A DNA stretch of 21,421 nucleotides from an uncultured Bacilli bacterium (GTDB lineage: Bacteria > Bacillota_I > Bacilli_A > RF39 > UBA660). Position numbers and translations under genes: made by a program. Each line of letters starts with the position of its first letter. Position 1 is the first letter of the stretch. The notes under the pieces were generated by a model that searched no databases, had not been told where the DNA came from, and saw only the letters and a list, made by a program, of their open reading frames with translations. The stretch lies in the NCBI GenBank assembly GCA_910577075.1, contig CAJTKV010000034.1:1-21421 (forward strand), in the 5' to 3' direction. This document shows, piece after piece, positions 15,180 through 20,661 of the stretch.

Positions 15180-15384
15180 GTACTCTTTTATAAGTACTAC
15201 AAGGACAACATTGCTGCAAGCCATAAGATTATCTATCCTACGGTAAGAAGAATCGAACTTCTTATTCTTACATGTTGTCTTTGTACTACCTATAAATAGA
15301 TAGTACCCACAAATTATTTTTAGAAAGGAGCCTTATCCGAATCTAAGACCTTATGAGAAATACACAATATCTTGCAATCTCTCC
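15180..15384 (-). ncRNA. Structured non-coding leader with competing stems
   Basis: About 205 bases between promoter and tRNA-like element, with no open frame that I would call a gene. From the 5' end: a hairpin GAGA...TCTC with inner GCAA-GATA-TTGT; a second one AAGG-(TCTTA-GATTCGGA-TAAGG)-CT-CCTT; a 10-bp hairpin at 15283-15306 (GTACTATCTA-TTTA-TAGGTAGTAC); a long-range stem between 15272-15289 and 15194-15211 (18 bp with 2 mismatches) enclosing hairpins GTAAGAA...TTCTTAC and CGTAGGAT-AGATA-ATCTTATG; and a 5-bp hairpin at 15180-15197. The third, fourth and sixth share GTAC segments and exclude each other, as in a conformational switch. I recognise no known riboswitch class. Confidence 0.55.
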
Positions 15385-15387
15385 ATA

Positions 15388-15416
15388 ATACTATTTTAAC
15401 TCATATTTTTTGACAA
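15388..15416 (-). promoter_or_regulatory. Sigma70-type promoter of the RNA/late region
   Basis: TTGTCA (15411-15416), 17-bp spacer, TAGTAT (15388-15393). The predicted start is near 15381, exactly at the first hairpin of the leader. It begins 31 bases after the GIY-YIG stop. As the last good promoter upstream of terS it is a candidate late promoter, plausibly controlled by the ArpU/RinA-like protein encoded just upstream. Confidence 0.65.
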
Positions 15417-15446
15417 AACCGGACATCTTGATAAAATTGATAACTT

Positions 15447-15965
15447 TTAGTGAAAATAATCTATACCAAACGTAATAAAAAATCCATCTGGCTCGTTAAC
15501 TTCTTTCCTATATAGCATATAAAACCAATGCTCTGATATTCCCGTTTTTAAAGAAGCCTCTGCAACACTTTCGAAACTAATTGTTTTATCTGTTTTTTCT
15601 GAGGAAATAATAACACTGCTGTTCTTTAATTTTTTTGTTATATATCCTTTTTTAAGCATTTCTGGAGTTACAGTAAATTGTCCTCCTTCATGAACATTAT
15701 AGCCATCATTGATTGAATCATATTTTTTAATATATTCTTTCTCTTTCGCCCAAGCTTCTTCTAAACTTAAATCTTGTAATAAAATAATGTGCTGAAAACT
15801 ATTCCATCCATATTTCTTTATTGCATAGTAGAATTTATCTTGTCCTTTATAACCTTCTCCGTTTCTCCATCGTTTTTTAGGATTTTTAGATATTCCAACA
15901 TAAGCTTTATAATCATCTTTTTTATTAATATGAACATATACACTATATTTATTTTCTTCTTCCAT
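15447..15965 (-). CDS. Free-standing GIY-YIG homing endonuclease
   Basis: A 172-residue protein. The GIY-YIG nuclease core is at residues 7-90: KYSVYVHINKK for the GIY strand, KAYVGISKNPKKRW for the YIG strand with the following catalytic Arg, the E-rich helix LSLEEAWAKEKEYIKKY with the metal-binding Glu, and DGYNVHEGG with the conserved Asn. The C-terminal part contains SFESVAEASLKTGISEHWFY, a NUMOD1-type helix that binds DNA. Such genes are selfish mobile elements in phages and often sit next to tRNAs, introns or essential genes. It starts two bases after the regulator stop, so the insertion did not break its neighbour. I found no group I intron core around it. Confidence 0.88.
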   Translation of the reverse strand: MEEENKYSVYVHINKKDDYKAYVGISKNPKKRWRNGEGYKGQDKFYYAIKKYGWNSFQHIILLQDLSLEEAWAKEKEYIKKYDSINDGYNVHEGGQFTVTPEMLKKGYITKKLKNSSVIISSEKTDKTISFESVAEASLKTGISEHWFYMLYRKEVNEPDGFFITFGIDYFH

Positions 15966-15966
15966 T

Positions 15967-16383
15967 TTAACTCCTATTTATTTTGTATTCATCATAATAC
16001 CTTCTCAATTGTCTCTCAGAATAATTCAATACTTTCTCGATTTCTTTCCAACTCCATTTTTCGTAATCTTTTAAGAATCCTACTATTATTGGTTGTTGTA
16101 CGCCTTTTAATCTTTCTATTTCTTCTAGAATAAATCTTTCATACATATTTTTCAACTCATATAATCTATATAACTCCTCTGTATATTCATCTTTTTTTAC
16201 TAAAGCATTTAAAAGTGCTTCGTTATTATGCCTTCCCCCACTAACTAAAATTTCTTTTAGTTTAATTGGCTTAATATCATATGTAGAATTTCTTAATGTT
16301 TTGTAGACATCAATACGATTATTTATTCCTTTAAGTTCCCTATATGCATCAACTATAGTTAGTTCCTTTTTTATTTCTACCAT
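15967..16383 (-). CDS. ArpU/RinA-like phage transcriptional regulator
   Basis: A 138-residue helical protein at the end of the early region. It has an N-terminal helical half (VDAYRELKGINNRIDVYKTLRN), a middle helix pair around YTEELYRLYELKNMYERFILEEIE, and a C-terminal segment WSWKEIEKVLNYSERQLRRYYDEYK that looks like the sigma70 region 4-type HTH of ArpU/RinA-family late regulators (W-x-E-I-x-x-x-L-xx-S-x-R-x-x-R-x-Y-x-E). Members activate late operons. Downstream lie the GIY-YIG gene and then the promoter at 15388-15416, an expected target. An AGGAGG ribosome site is placed six bases before the ATG. The family name is from pattern and position. Confidence 0.82.
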   Translation of the reverse strand: MVEIKKELTIVDAYRELKGINNRIDVYKTLRNSTYDIKPIKLKEILVSGGRHNNEALLNALVKKDEYTEELYRLYELKNMYERFILEEIERLKGVQQPIIVGFLKDYEKWSWKEIEKVLNYSERQLRRYYDEYKINRS

Positions 16384-16392
16384 ATAATCCTC

Positions 16393-16560
16393 CTATTCTT
16401 CAAAAAATCTTATAAACCAATCTACTTTTCCTTTTAATTCTTTTCGTGAAAATCTTTTTGTTGTACTTGCATGAAATACCATTTTATTATCTTTAGTAAT
16501 CATTATGTGTTTGTTGAATGCTTGAGATATCACATATCCTTTATATTTAACTTTTTTCAT
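16393..16560 (-). CDS. 55-residue basic small protein
   Basis: An open frame from the ATG at 16560, after an AGGA ribosome site overlapping the stop of the preceding gene; it ends ten bases before the regulator start. The product begins MKKVKYKGYVISQAFNKHIMI and contains NKMVFHASTTKRFSRKELKGKVDWFI. The pattern of a two-stranded beta-hairpin and a basic helix, KGYxI...VFxxxxxK-x-x-x-x-EL, recalls small phage proteins without known function. It is basic and may bind nucleic acid. Tight spacing on both sides and a good ribosome site argue that it is real. Confidence 0.65.
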   Translation of the reverse strand: MKKVKYKGYVISQAFNKHIMITKDNKMVFHASTTKRFSRKELKGKVDWFIRFFEE

Positions 16561-16568
16561 TTACAGTC

Positions 16569-16862
16569 CTATTCTTCTGGCATTTCATAAACATCATTAC
16601 AATCAAAATAAGCATCAACTTTTTTGTTATAACAACATTCAAAATTAGTTTCTATTAAACTTTGTATCTCATCTAACACTTCTAATGCTCTTTCTTTTGT
16701 TTTGTATGTGCCTAATGTTATACAATTATCTCCATAAAATGTGATTATTTTATGATAATCGATGTTAGCACTATTTATATTAGTTGTTCTTGAATAATTG
16801 TATTCTGTATAATCAACTTTAACCAATTTCATTTTATCTTGGCTTCTTATCCATAATTCCAT
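16569..16862 (-). CDS. Small phage protein with MxLWIRSQDK start
   Basis: A 97-residue protein with an opening MELWIRSQDKMKLVKVDYTE, a middle FYGDNCITLGTYKTKERALEVLDEIQSLIE and a C-terminal YEMPEE. This pattern (WIRSQDK ... LGTYKTKERALEVLDEI ... YEMPxE) is widely spread among phages and mobile elements of Bacillota, without a described function. It overlaps nothing and starts one base before the stop region of the preceding gene. The middle FECCYNKKVDAYFDCND segment is cysteine-containing and replaces the short linker typical of the family. Confidence 0.78.
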   Translation of the reverse strand: MELWIRSQDKMKLVKVDYTEYNYSRTTNINSANIDYHKIITFYGDNCITLGTYKTKERALEVLDEIQSLIETNFECCYNKKVDAYFDCNDVYEMPEE

Positions 16863-16863
16863 A

Positions 16864-17100
16864 TCATTCTTCCACCTTTTCTACTAAGTCAGCTTTTATT
16901 AGATCGTACAAAATATCATCTTGTGCGCATCTAATAATTTTATTTTCATTGATAAAAATGCCTGAAGAAATATCTCCTTTTGTATATAAAACACTTATTA
17001 TAGGTTCTCCTGTTAAAATATCAAACATTTTGTTTACTTTTCTTCTTATTCCAAATTTTTCTAGTTCTTTTAAATCTACGTCATCTTTTATTTTTAACAT
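16864..17100 (-). CDS. Small hypothetical phage protein (LKIKDDVDLKELEKFG)
   Basis: A 78-residue acidic protein. The start MLKIKDDVDLKELEKFGIRRK and the end ILYDLIKADLVEKVEE show the pattern of a small phage family (LKIKD-x-xDLKxLEKFGF ... I-x-DLIxAxLVEKV). It has a central beta-hairpin (GIFINENKIIRCA). No function is known to me. It belongs to a run of small co-directional genes whose stops and starts are two to four bases apart, so it is almost certainly expressed in one operon. Confidence 0.75.
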   Translation of the reverse strand: MLKIKDDVDLKELEKFGIRRKVNKMFDILTGEPIISVLYTKGDISSGIFINENKIIRCAQDDILYDLIKADLVEKVEE

Positions 17101-17102
17101 AT

Positions 17103-17345
17103 TTACACCTCTATTCTTTGTATATTTTCGAAAACAATTCTATAATTCATAGTATTAGTCAATGGTTCTTGTTCATGCATTATTCGAATACCTTTCATTA
17201 TTTCTGCAATATATTGATCTCTTCTATCTATAAGTTGATTTTGAAACTCTTGAACCTTTTTATTTATTTCTGCATCAACATTCATTGCAATTATGTTGTG
17301 TAGGCTATCTTTTAAATATTTTTCAATATACTTTTCATTATCCAT
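17103..17345 (-). CDS. Small hypothetical protein, helical N-terminus
   Basis: An 80-residue protein. The first 57 residues are helical and charged (EKYIEKYLKDSLHNIIAMNVDAEINKKVQEF), possibly a coiled coil. The last segment MNYRIVFENIQRIEV is beta-prone. The ending NYRIxFENxxRIE is a pattern I have seen in accessory regions of Bacillota phages, but without a function. The ATG begins three bases after the preceding stop, with a GGTGAAT-type weak ribosome site, so coupling is likely. Confidence 0.7.
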   Translation of the reverse strand: MDNEKYIEKYLKDSLHNIIAMNVDAEINKKVQEFQNQLIDRRDQYIAEIMKGIRIMHEQEPLTNTMNYRIVFENIQRIEV

Positions 17346-17347
17346 AT

Positions 17348-17671
17348 CTATTCACCTACCTTATAACTCATTGATGCAAATTTCTCTTTTGTTACTATTG
17401 ACCTAATACCAAGTTGTCCCAAACGAATGTAACAAGCTCCTATTTTGTATCCTAAATACTTTTCATCTTTATCAAAGATTATTTCTGTTCTAAAACCGTT
17501 AACATAGTCTCCTTCTTCAATTAAATCAATTATGTTGTAACTTGCTTTTATAACATCATATCCTTGTTGCTGGCAACATTTAACATATTCTTCTGGATTT
17601 AAATTACCACTTTTACATAATATTATCGTTCCTGTACTACTTCTTGTATAATACATTTCTTTAGTCGTCAT
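17348..17671 (-). CDS. Small hypothetical protein (IIDLIEEGDYVNG)
   Basis: I start it at the ATG at 17671 (MTTKEMYYTRSS), giving 107 residues, because an AAAGGA ribosome site lies ten bases upstream. A frame to 17797 would overlap the preceding gene by 100 bases. The core IIDLIEEGDYVNGFRTEIIF and the end GIRSIVTKEKFASMSYKVGE match a small phage family with the pattern IxDLIExGDYVNG ... I-x-SIVTKEQF-xx-x-x-Y. It is probably an SH3-like small barrel by its strand pattern. The N-terminal 45 residues are an addition to that core, with a CCQQQGYDVIKAS segment. Function unknown. Confidence 0.72.
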   Translation of the reverse strand: MTTKEMYYTRSSTGTIILCKSGNLNPEEYVKCCQQQGYDVIKASYNIIDLIEEGDYVNGFRTEIIFDKDEKYLGYKIGACYIRLGQLGIRSIVTKEKFASMSYKVGE

Positions 17672-17696
17672 ATCCTTCATTTCCTTTTCTAATAAA

Positions 17697-17966
17697 TTAA
17701 CCCCAACATGATATTTCAAAATACATACCTTTGTAGGTTGTAGCAATGGTAAAACTGAACGTTGGTTCTCCATCTTCATAACTTGAAGAACTATCATCTA
17801 TAACATAAAATTCTTTGTTTCTAGGCAAATATTCTAATAGCCAATAATTTTCATATTTGCTCTTCCCTTTTACTTGTAATTCCTTATTTTGAATCATATA
17901 ATCATATTCTCTTTTAGATTTTATTTTAACTATACAGTCATTATTATTTAATATTGAATTAATCAT
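17697..17966 (-). CDS. Hypothetical protein, 89 residues
   Basis: An 89-residue protein from the ATG at 17966, four bases past the stop of the preceding gene, with AAGGAAG as ribosome site. It is beta-rich in the C-terminal half (WLLEYLPRNKEFYVIDDSSS, then FSFTIATTYKGMYFEISCWG), with a basic N-terminal segment. I recognise no family. Length, spacing and ribosome site support it as a real gene of the accessory operon. Confidence 0.65.
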   Translation of the reverse strand: MINSILNNNDCIVKIKSKREYDYMIQNKELQVKGKSKYENYWLLEYLPRNKEFYVIDDSSSSYEDGEPTFSFTIATTYKGMYFEISCWG

Positions 17967-17969
17967 ATC

Positions 17970-18212
17970 TCAATTCACTTCCTTATCTTCATTAGTCTGC
18001 AATATATCATAATATTCATTTTGGATAATAACATTGTTGTCACTTTTAGCATTAATTTTTACATATTCTTTATAGCTAGTGGTGAATTCTTTGCTTATCA
18101 CAAAATCACCCTCAACTTTTACGGATATATTATCTAATTTATATTTTTCTATTAATTCAGCTGTTAGTTCTAACCAATCAATAAATATTTCATCTTTTTT
18201 CACTTTCATCAT
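17970..18212 (-). CDS. Hypothetical protein, 80 residues
   Basis: A lysine- and glutamate-rich protein with an N-terminal helix (FIDWLELTAELIEKYKL) and three beta-prone segments (ISVKVEGDFVIS, YVKINAKSDNNVII). The first ATG is so close to the TTAGGAG ribosome site that translation more likely begins at the second ATG (18209) or at the GTG at 18203, which would remove one to three residues. No family recognised. Confidence 0.65.
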   Translation of the reverse strand: MMKVKKDEIFIDWLELTAELIEKYKLDNISVKVEGDFVISKEFTTSYKEYVKINAKSDNNVIIQNEYYDILQTNEDKEVN

Positions 18213-18223
18213 CTCCTAATACT

Positions 18224-18796
18224 TTATCTATTACTATCTCCTTTGTATTTGGTTAGTATTTCTAATAATTCACTTTCATAATTGTGAAACATATCTTGTT
18301 TATCTAAATAATCTATAATATGATTCAATTTATTTATTGCTTTTTCAATGACATCGTCTCTTTGTTTCAATTCTTTTTGTAATTGCATTACTGCCTGTGA
18401 TAGTAAACTGTTTTCATCTTCTAATCTATATTTTTCAGCATCTTGTAAATCACTATAAGAATATGATTCTCCTAAATGGTCATTTATTGATGCTATTTTG
18501 TCATTATGTCTCCAGAAACTTATCATTGCTATTTGATATAAAACATCTCCTTTTGTATCAAATACTTCTTTCTCACTCGGCTCTTGTTTCATTTGATTTA
18601 CTTTATCAGCTAAGTTAATGATATCTTCCCAACTGAATATTACGTAATCTCCATTTTGAAAAGTTACAATAGGAGAACCATTCACTGTTGCACTTAAATC
18701 GTATGTTACTTTTTCTCCTGATTCCAAAGTTACTGTTGCCTCTCCTACGTGTTGAGACATTATTAATTTTTTATCTTCTTTTCTTATTATTTCCAT
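18224..18796 (-). CDS. Hypothetical phage protein with C-terminal coiled coil
   Basis: A 190-residue acidic protein downstream of the antirepressor. The first 70 residues hold a beta-rich domain (GEATVTLESGEKVTYDLSATVNGSPIVTFQNGDYVIFSWEDI), perhaps a small barrel. Residues 108-175 form a probable coiled coil (YRLEDENSLLSQAVMQLQKEL, then KAINKLNHIIDYL). This could be an oligomeric regulator or an anti-defence protein, but no motif decides it. An AGGAGG-type ribosome site lies before the ATG. The gene is separated from the antirepressor by only 15 bases, so the two are co-transcribed. Confidence 0.72.
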   Translation of the reverse strand: MEIIRKEDKKLIMSQHVGEATVTLESGEKVTYDLSATVNGSPIVTFQNGDYVIFSWEDIINLADKVNQMKQEPSEKEVFDTKGDVLYQIAMISFWRHNDKIASINDHLGESYSYSDLQDAEKYRLEDENSLLSQAVMQLQKELKQRDDVIEKAINKLNHIIDYLDKQDMFHNYESELLEILTKYKGDSNR

Positions 18797-18811
18797 ATTT
18801 ACATTCCTCCT

Positions 18812-19540
18812 TTAAGTATTTAAAAATTTGTTGATAAAGTATGTCTGCCCTTTACCTGTTACCTTAGTTGTTTTTGTTATTCTAGTAACTCCATTTGCGT
18901 CGCTTATTGTTCGTTCTTTTATTTCAAATAGTCCCATATCCATTGCTATTTGAGTTGGTATATTTTTTCGTTCGCCTTTTTTTATTAAAAAATTATTATT
19001 CCTTAACCATTCAAATAATCTGTTTTGTCCTATCTCTATTCCATTTTGTCGTAATAACTTTGCTAAGTCTCCTACTAAGATACTCGTGTTTGAAGTTTCA
19101 ACAGCATTTGCAAATAAAACTTTTGGTTTTTGTTCTTCTAATTTATCTTCAAGTTCTTTCATGTCTACAGTTAATAAATTTATTTTATTTTCGGCAATTT
19201 TTAATGCTCTCGCCATTATCTTTTCTGGACTATTAAAATCCTTCTCTACTTGAATAAAGTATTGTCTTACATTTTTGCCTGCATCGTTTCTTTGAATCAT
19301 AGCAATTTCTTTTGCCATGTCTAACTTTATTGCATGATTAACTACATCTTGCATTCCTCCAGGGGTAGGACATTTTTGTACCACCCTTACATAATCTTGA
19401 TTTTCTGTGAATCCATATTCACACATTCTCGTGAACCAATGTCTATAATCGGTTTCTATACCTAATGCTGCGTGTAGTTCTCTTCCTCCGACTATCGGCT
19501 CTTGATTTTCATTTAATTCAATTTTTATCAATTCGTTCAT
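18812..19540 (-). CDS. ant: Phage antirepressor, AntA + KilAC
   Basis: I take the ATG at 19540 (MNELIKIELNENQEP), 242 residues, because GAGG stands eight bases upstream. The upstream ATG at 19567 lacks a ribosome site and lies within the preceding gene. Residues 10-85 are the AntA/AntB antirepressor domain: VGGRELHAALGIETDYRHWFTRM, then GFTENQDYV, HAIKLDMAKEIAMIQRN and GKNVRQYFIQVE. Residues 118-242 are the C-terminal KilAC domain: LLTVDMKELEDKLEEQKPKV, then TSILVGDLAKLLRQNGIEIGQNRLFEWLRNNNFLI and GLFEIKERTI. Antirepressors bind and inactivate the CI-type repressor, turning a lysogen to lytic growth. Ant expression must be held tightly in a lysogen. Here it sits 3' of an antisense RNA and an RHH protein gene, see findings. 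Confidence 0.93.
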   Translation of the reverse strand: MNELIKIELNENQEPIVGGRELHAALGIETDYRHWFTRMCEYGFTENQDYVRVVQKCPTPGGMQDVVNHAIKLDMAKEIAMIQRNDAGKNVRQYFIQVEKDFNSPEKIMARALKIAENKINLLTVDMKELEDKLEEQKPKVLFANAVETSNTSILVGDLAKLLRQNGIEIGQNRLFEWLRNNNFLIKKGERKNIPTQIAMDMGLFEIKERTISDANGVTRITKTTKVTGKGQTYFINKFLNT

Positions 19541-19544
19541 TTTA

Positions 19545-19790
19545 TTATCCTCTTTTCCTTCCTTCATATTTTTTTACTATAAATTTGATTTTTACATCTT
19601 TTGTTAAGCTTTTTGATTTTCTTATGTCCATCGACACTCTTTTCATATAATTTTTAATGTATCTGTTTACTTTAGGTGTAAGTACTAGATACCAAAAATC
19701 ATACTCTACATCGTACCCATAAAAGGGCTTTCTCTTTTCTTTCCTATCTGTTATTGTATAAACTATTATTATTTTCTTACTTTCTTTCAT
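19545..19790 (-). CDS. Hypothetical basic protein, 81 residues
   Basis: A strongly basic protein (KKIIIVYTITDRKEKRKPFYG, then RYIKNYMKRVSMDIRKSKSL) between the membrane peptide and the antirepressor. Its stop at 19545 lies five bases before the ATG I chose for the antirepressor. The basic charge suggests nucleic-acid binding. No good ribosome site precedes its ATG. A stable hairpin at 19817-19847 hides an AGGAGGG sequence instead, so translation may be low or regulated. No family recognised. Confidence 0.6.
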   Translation of the reverse strand: MKESKKIIIVYTITDRKEKRKPFYGYDVEYDFWYLVLTPKVNRYIKNYMKRVSMDIRKSKSLTKDVKIKFIVKKYEGRKRG

Positions 19791-19816
19791 AATAAATATT
19801 TTCTTTTACTTATGAA

Positions 19817-19847
19817 GCTAGGAAGACTATTTTTAGCCCTCCTAAGC
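19817..19847 (-). promoter_or_regulatory. Hairpin hiding an AGGAGGG element
   Basis: On the minus strand GCTTAGGAGGGCT and AGTCTTCCTAGC pair (one bulged T, two G-U) around a loop AAAAAT. A strong Shine-Dalgarno sequence lies in the 5' arm but no start codon follows at a proper distance, and no T run follows the 3' arm. It lies between the 43-residue membrane protein and the basic protein. Confidence 0.5.
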
Positions 19848-19853
19848 AATCTT

Positions 19854-19985
19854 CTATATTCCGAATATAAATAATAGACTAATTATTAAACTTATTATTA
19901 CAAGACTTCCCACAGCCTTGATATAAGGTCTTAAAGTTTCCCACTCTTCCTTTTCGAAAAATATATCAATTATTTTTTCTTTCAT
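19854..19985 (-). CDS. 43-residue single-span membrane protein
   Basis: An ATG at 19985 follows GAAAGGAAAGG at 10 bases. The product has a charged N-terminus (MKEKIIDIFFEKEEWETLRP) and one hydrophobic span at about residues 24-42 (VGSLVIISLIISLLFIF). A longer TTG frame to 20045 exists but no ribosome site supports it. Its leader is long (about 190 bases), overlapped over 77 bases by an antisense RNA, and its ribosome site is within a 9-bp stem. Small hydrophobic peptides under antisense RNA control include type I toxins, and in P1 the antirepressor is preceded by the small cell-division inhibitor Icd. This could be either kind, or a simple membrane peptide; I have no homology evidence. Confidence 0.65.
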   Translation of the reverse strand: MKEKIIDIFFEKEEWETLRPYIKAVGSLVIISLIISLLFIFGI

Positions 19986-19990
19986 AAATA

Positions 19991-20052
19991 AAAGCCTTTC
20001 CTTTCTCATAAATTTGGCTATTTTCCAAAACTTACTTGAAAACAAAGGCTTT
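19991..20052 (-). promoter_or_regulatory. Stem sequestering the ribosome site of the 43-residue gene
   Basis: AAAGCCTTT (20044-20052) and AAAGGCTTT (19991-19999) are perfect complements on the minus strand. The 3' arm contains the AAAGG part of the ribosome site and ends six bases before the ATG. The loop contains an inner TTTTC...GAAAA pairing. Confidence 0.55.
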
Positions 20053-20064
20053 CTTTGATATAAT
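20036..20064 (+). promoter_or_regulatory. Plus-strand promoter of the antisense RNA
   Basis: TTGAAA (20036-20041), 17-bp spacer, TG-A-TATAAT (20056-20064), an extended -10 box. The predicted start is near 20071. It is the only strong plus-strand promoter I see that is followed by a well-placed terminator. Confidence 0.75.
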
Positions 20065-20070
20065 CAAAAA

Positions 20071-20147
20071 GAAATTTGTTTTAAGCAAGTTTCGACTAAT
20101 GAGATAAGTAGGTTCCGCCAAGAACATAACTACTTATCTTTTATTTT
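20071..20147 (+). ncRNA. 77-nt antisense RNA over the leader of the antirepressor operon
   Basis: Bounded by the promoter at 20036-20064 and the intrinsic terminator at 20102-20139, this gives an RNA of about 77 nt with no start codon with ribosome site. The RNA is fully complementary to the 5' leader of the minus-strand transcript starting near 20176. The 5' half is AAATTTGTTTTAAGC... and single-stranded up to the terminator hairpin, which has a C-G-C-C-A-A hexaloop closed by GTTC/GAAC, suited to kissing contacts with the leader. The leader itself folds TTTAAGCAA/TTGCTTAAA around the same hairpin. Known analogues in function and size are P22 Sar and P1 C4 RNAs, which control the ant genes. 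Sequence similarity to them is not claimed. Confidence 0.65.
20102..20139 (+). terminator. Intrinsic terminator of the antisense RNA
   Basis: On the plus strand AGATAAGTAG-GTTC, loop CGCCAA, GAAC-ATAA-CTACTTATCT, then TTTATTTT. The outer stem is 10 bp, with ATAA bulged. On the minus strand the same stem folds in the leader but is followed by CATTAG, so it does not terminate there. Confidence 0.82.
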
Positions 20148-20163
20148 GCTTAAATCTCGTATT

Positions 20164-20219
20164 ATCATCTCCTTGTACTTTAATTCTACTATCTAGATAG
20201 TATATTGTCAAGAGATGAT
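20164..20219. repeat. Inverted half-sites flanking the operon promoter
   Basis: ATCATCTCCTTG (20164-20175) and CAAGAGATGAT (20209-20219) form an inverted repeat around the promoter with a one-base gap. The first shares CATCTCCTTG with the palindrome before the RHH gene. Part of the match could be chance with Shine-Dalgarno-like sequence, but no gene follows AAGGAG here. Confidence 0.5.
20183..20211 (-). promoter_or_regulatory. Strong promoter of the antirepressor operon with palindromic spacer
   Basis: TTGACA (20206-20211), 17-bp spacer, TAGAAT (20183-20188). The perfect palindrome ACTATCTAGATAGT at 20188-20201 fills most of the spacer, so a bound protein would exclude RNA polymerase. The predicted start is near 20176. 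It drives the leader, the 43-residue gene and, by read-through, the antirepressor. Confidence 0.82.
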
Positions 20220-20228
20220 CTAATTTTT

Positions 20229-20645
20229 TTATTTATTTTCGTCAATATATTTTTTTATTGCTTCCATAATAACTGTTTTCTTATTTGTCTTATTTTTTAT
20301 AAGAACTCTTTCAAATTCTTGCATAGTTTCCATGGGAACGTCAACATTTAATTGCTTGTAAACCCGTTTTCTATATTCATTATTATACTGAGATTTGGAA
20401 AAAGTATATCCTTTAGCTAAATCTAGATAATCATCACATAATTTAATTGATTTATTTTTAAATTCTTCATCACTTAGATCTGTTATTTTCTTTAAATCAT
20501 TTATACATCTTGCATATAATGCTTTTCTTTCTGTTTCGCTAAATTCTGTAGAAGTGACATATTGTCTAACCGTCGAAACTTGTCCTTCTTCTATCCACTT
20601 TTTTAGCATATTTAATATTTCTATATTACGATTTGATTCATTCAT
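20229..20645 (-). CDS. Ribbon-helix-helix DNA-binding protein (probable repressor)
   Basis: The ATG at 20645 follows AGGAGG at seven bases. An in-frame GTG at 20663 exists but lies in the palindrome and in front of that ribosome site, so I reject it. The product has 138 residues. Residues 1-90 are helical (NRNIEILNMLKKWIEEGQVSTVRQ, then ERKALYARCINDLKKITDL). Residues 94-138 look like a ribbon-helix-helix: VYKQLNVDVPMETMQEFERV, then KTNKKTVIMEAIKKYIDEN (beta strand with L-N-V-D-V, then two helices). RHH proteins such as Arc, Mnt and CopG bind short palindromes as dimers of dimers. A perfect palindrome overlaps the gene's own leader and related elements flank the next promoter, suggesting autoregulation and control of the antirepressor operon. 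Confidence 0.78.
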   Translation of the reverse strand: MNESNRNIEILNMLKKWIEEGQVSTVRQYVTSTEFSETERKALYARCINDLKKITDLSDEEFKNKSIKLCDDYLDLAKGYTFSKSQYNNEYRKRVYKQLNVDVPMETMQEFERVLIKNKTNKKTVIMEAIKKYIDENK

Positions 20646-20661
20646 TTTAAAACCTCCTAAC

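Noticed and set aside
15240..15270. T-arm-like AAGAAG-TTCGATT-CTTCTT as the end of a third tRNA
   Set aside because: No matching 5' acceptor half at the right distance; the segment fits better in the larger stem enclosing it.
15312..15384. Decayed tRNA-Met-like sequence (CTCATAA loop, TTCGGAT, GGAG/CTCC ends)
   Set aside because: Only four acceptor pairs, no anticodon stem, T loop without proper stem; two other hairpins explain the stretch better.
15171..15965. Group I intron with GIY-YIG open frame
   Set aside because: An AAGATATTGTG sequence recalls the intron S element, but no P7 partner or P/Q elements are found upstream and neighbouring genes are intact.
17672..17797. N-terminal extension of the 107-residue gene
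   Set aside because: It overlaps the preceding gene by about 100 bases without a ribosome site; ATG at 17671 has one.
19854..20045. Longer form of the membrane peptide starting from a TTG at 20045 (63 residues)
   Set aside because: No ribosome site at the TTG, whereas the ATG at 19985 has GAAAGGAAAGG; the extension covers structured leader sequence.
20034..20129. 31-codon frame inside the leader (MFLAEPTYLISRN...)
   Set aside because: No ribosome site, overlaps the hairpin and antisense RNA; probably a chance frame, although a leader peptide cannot be excluded.
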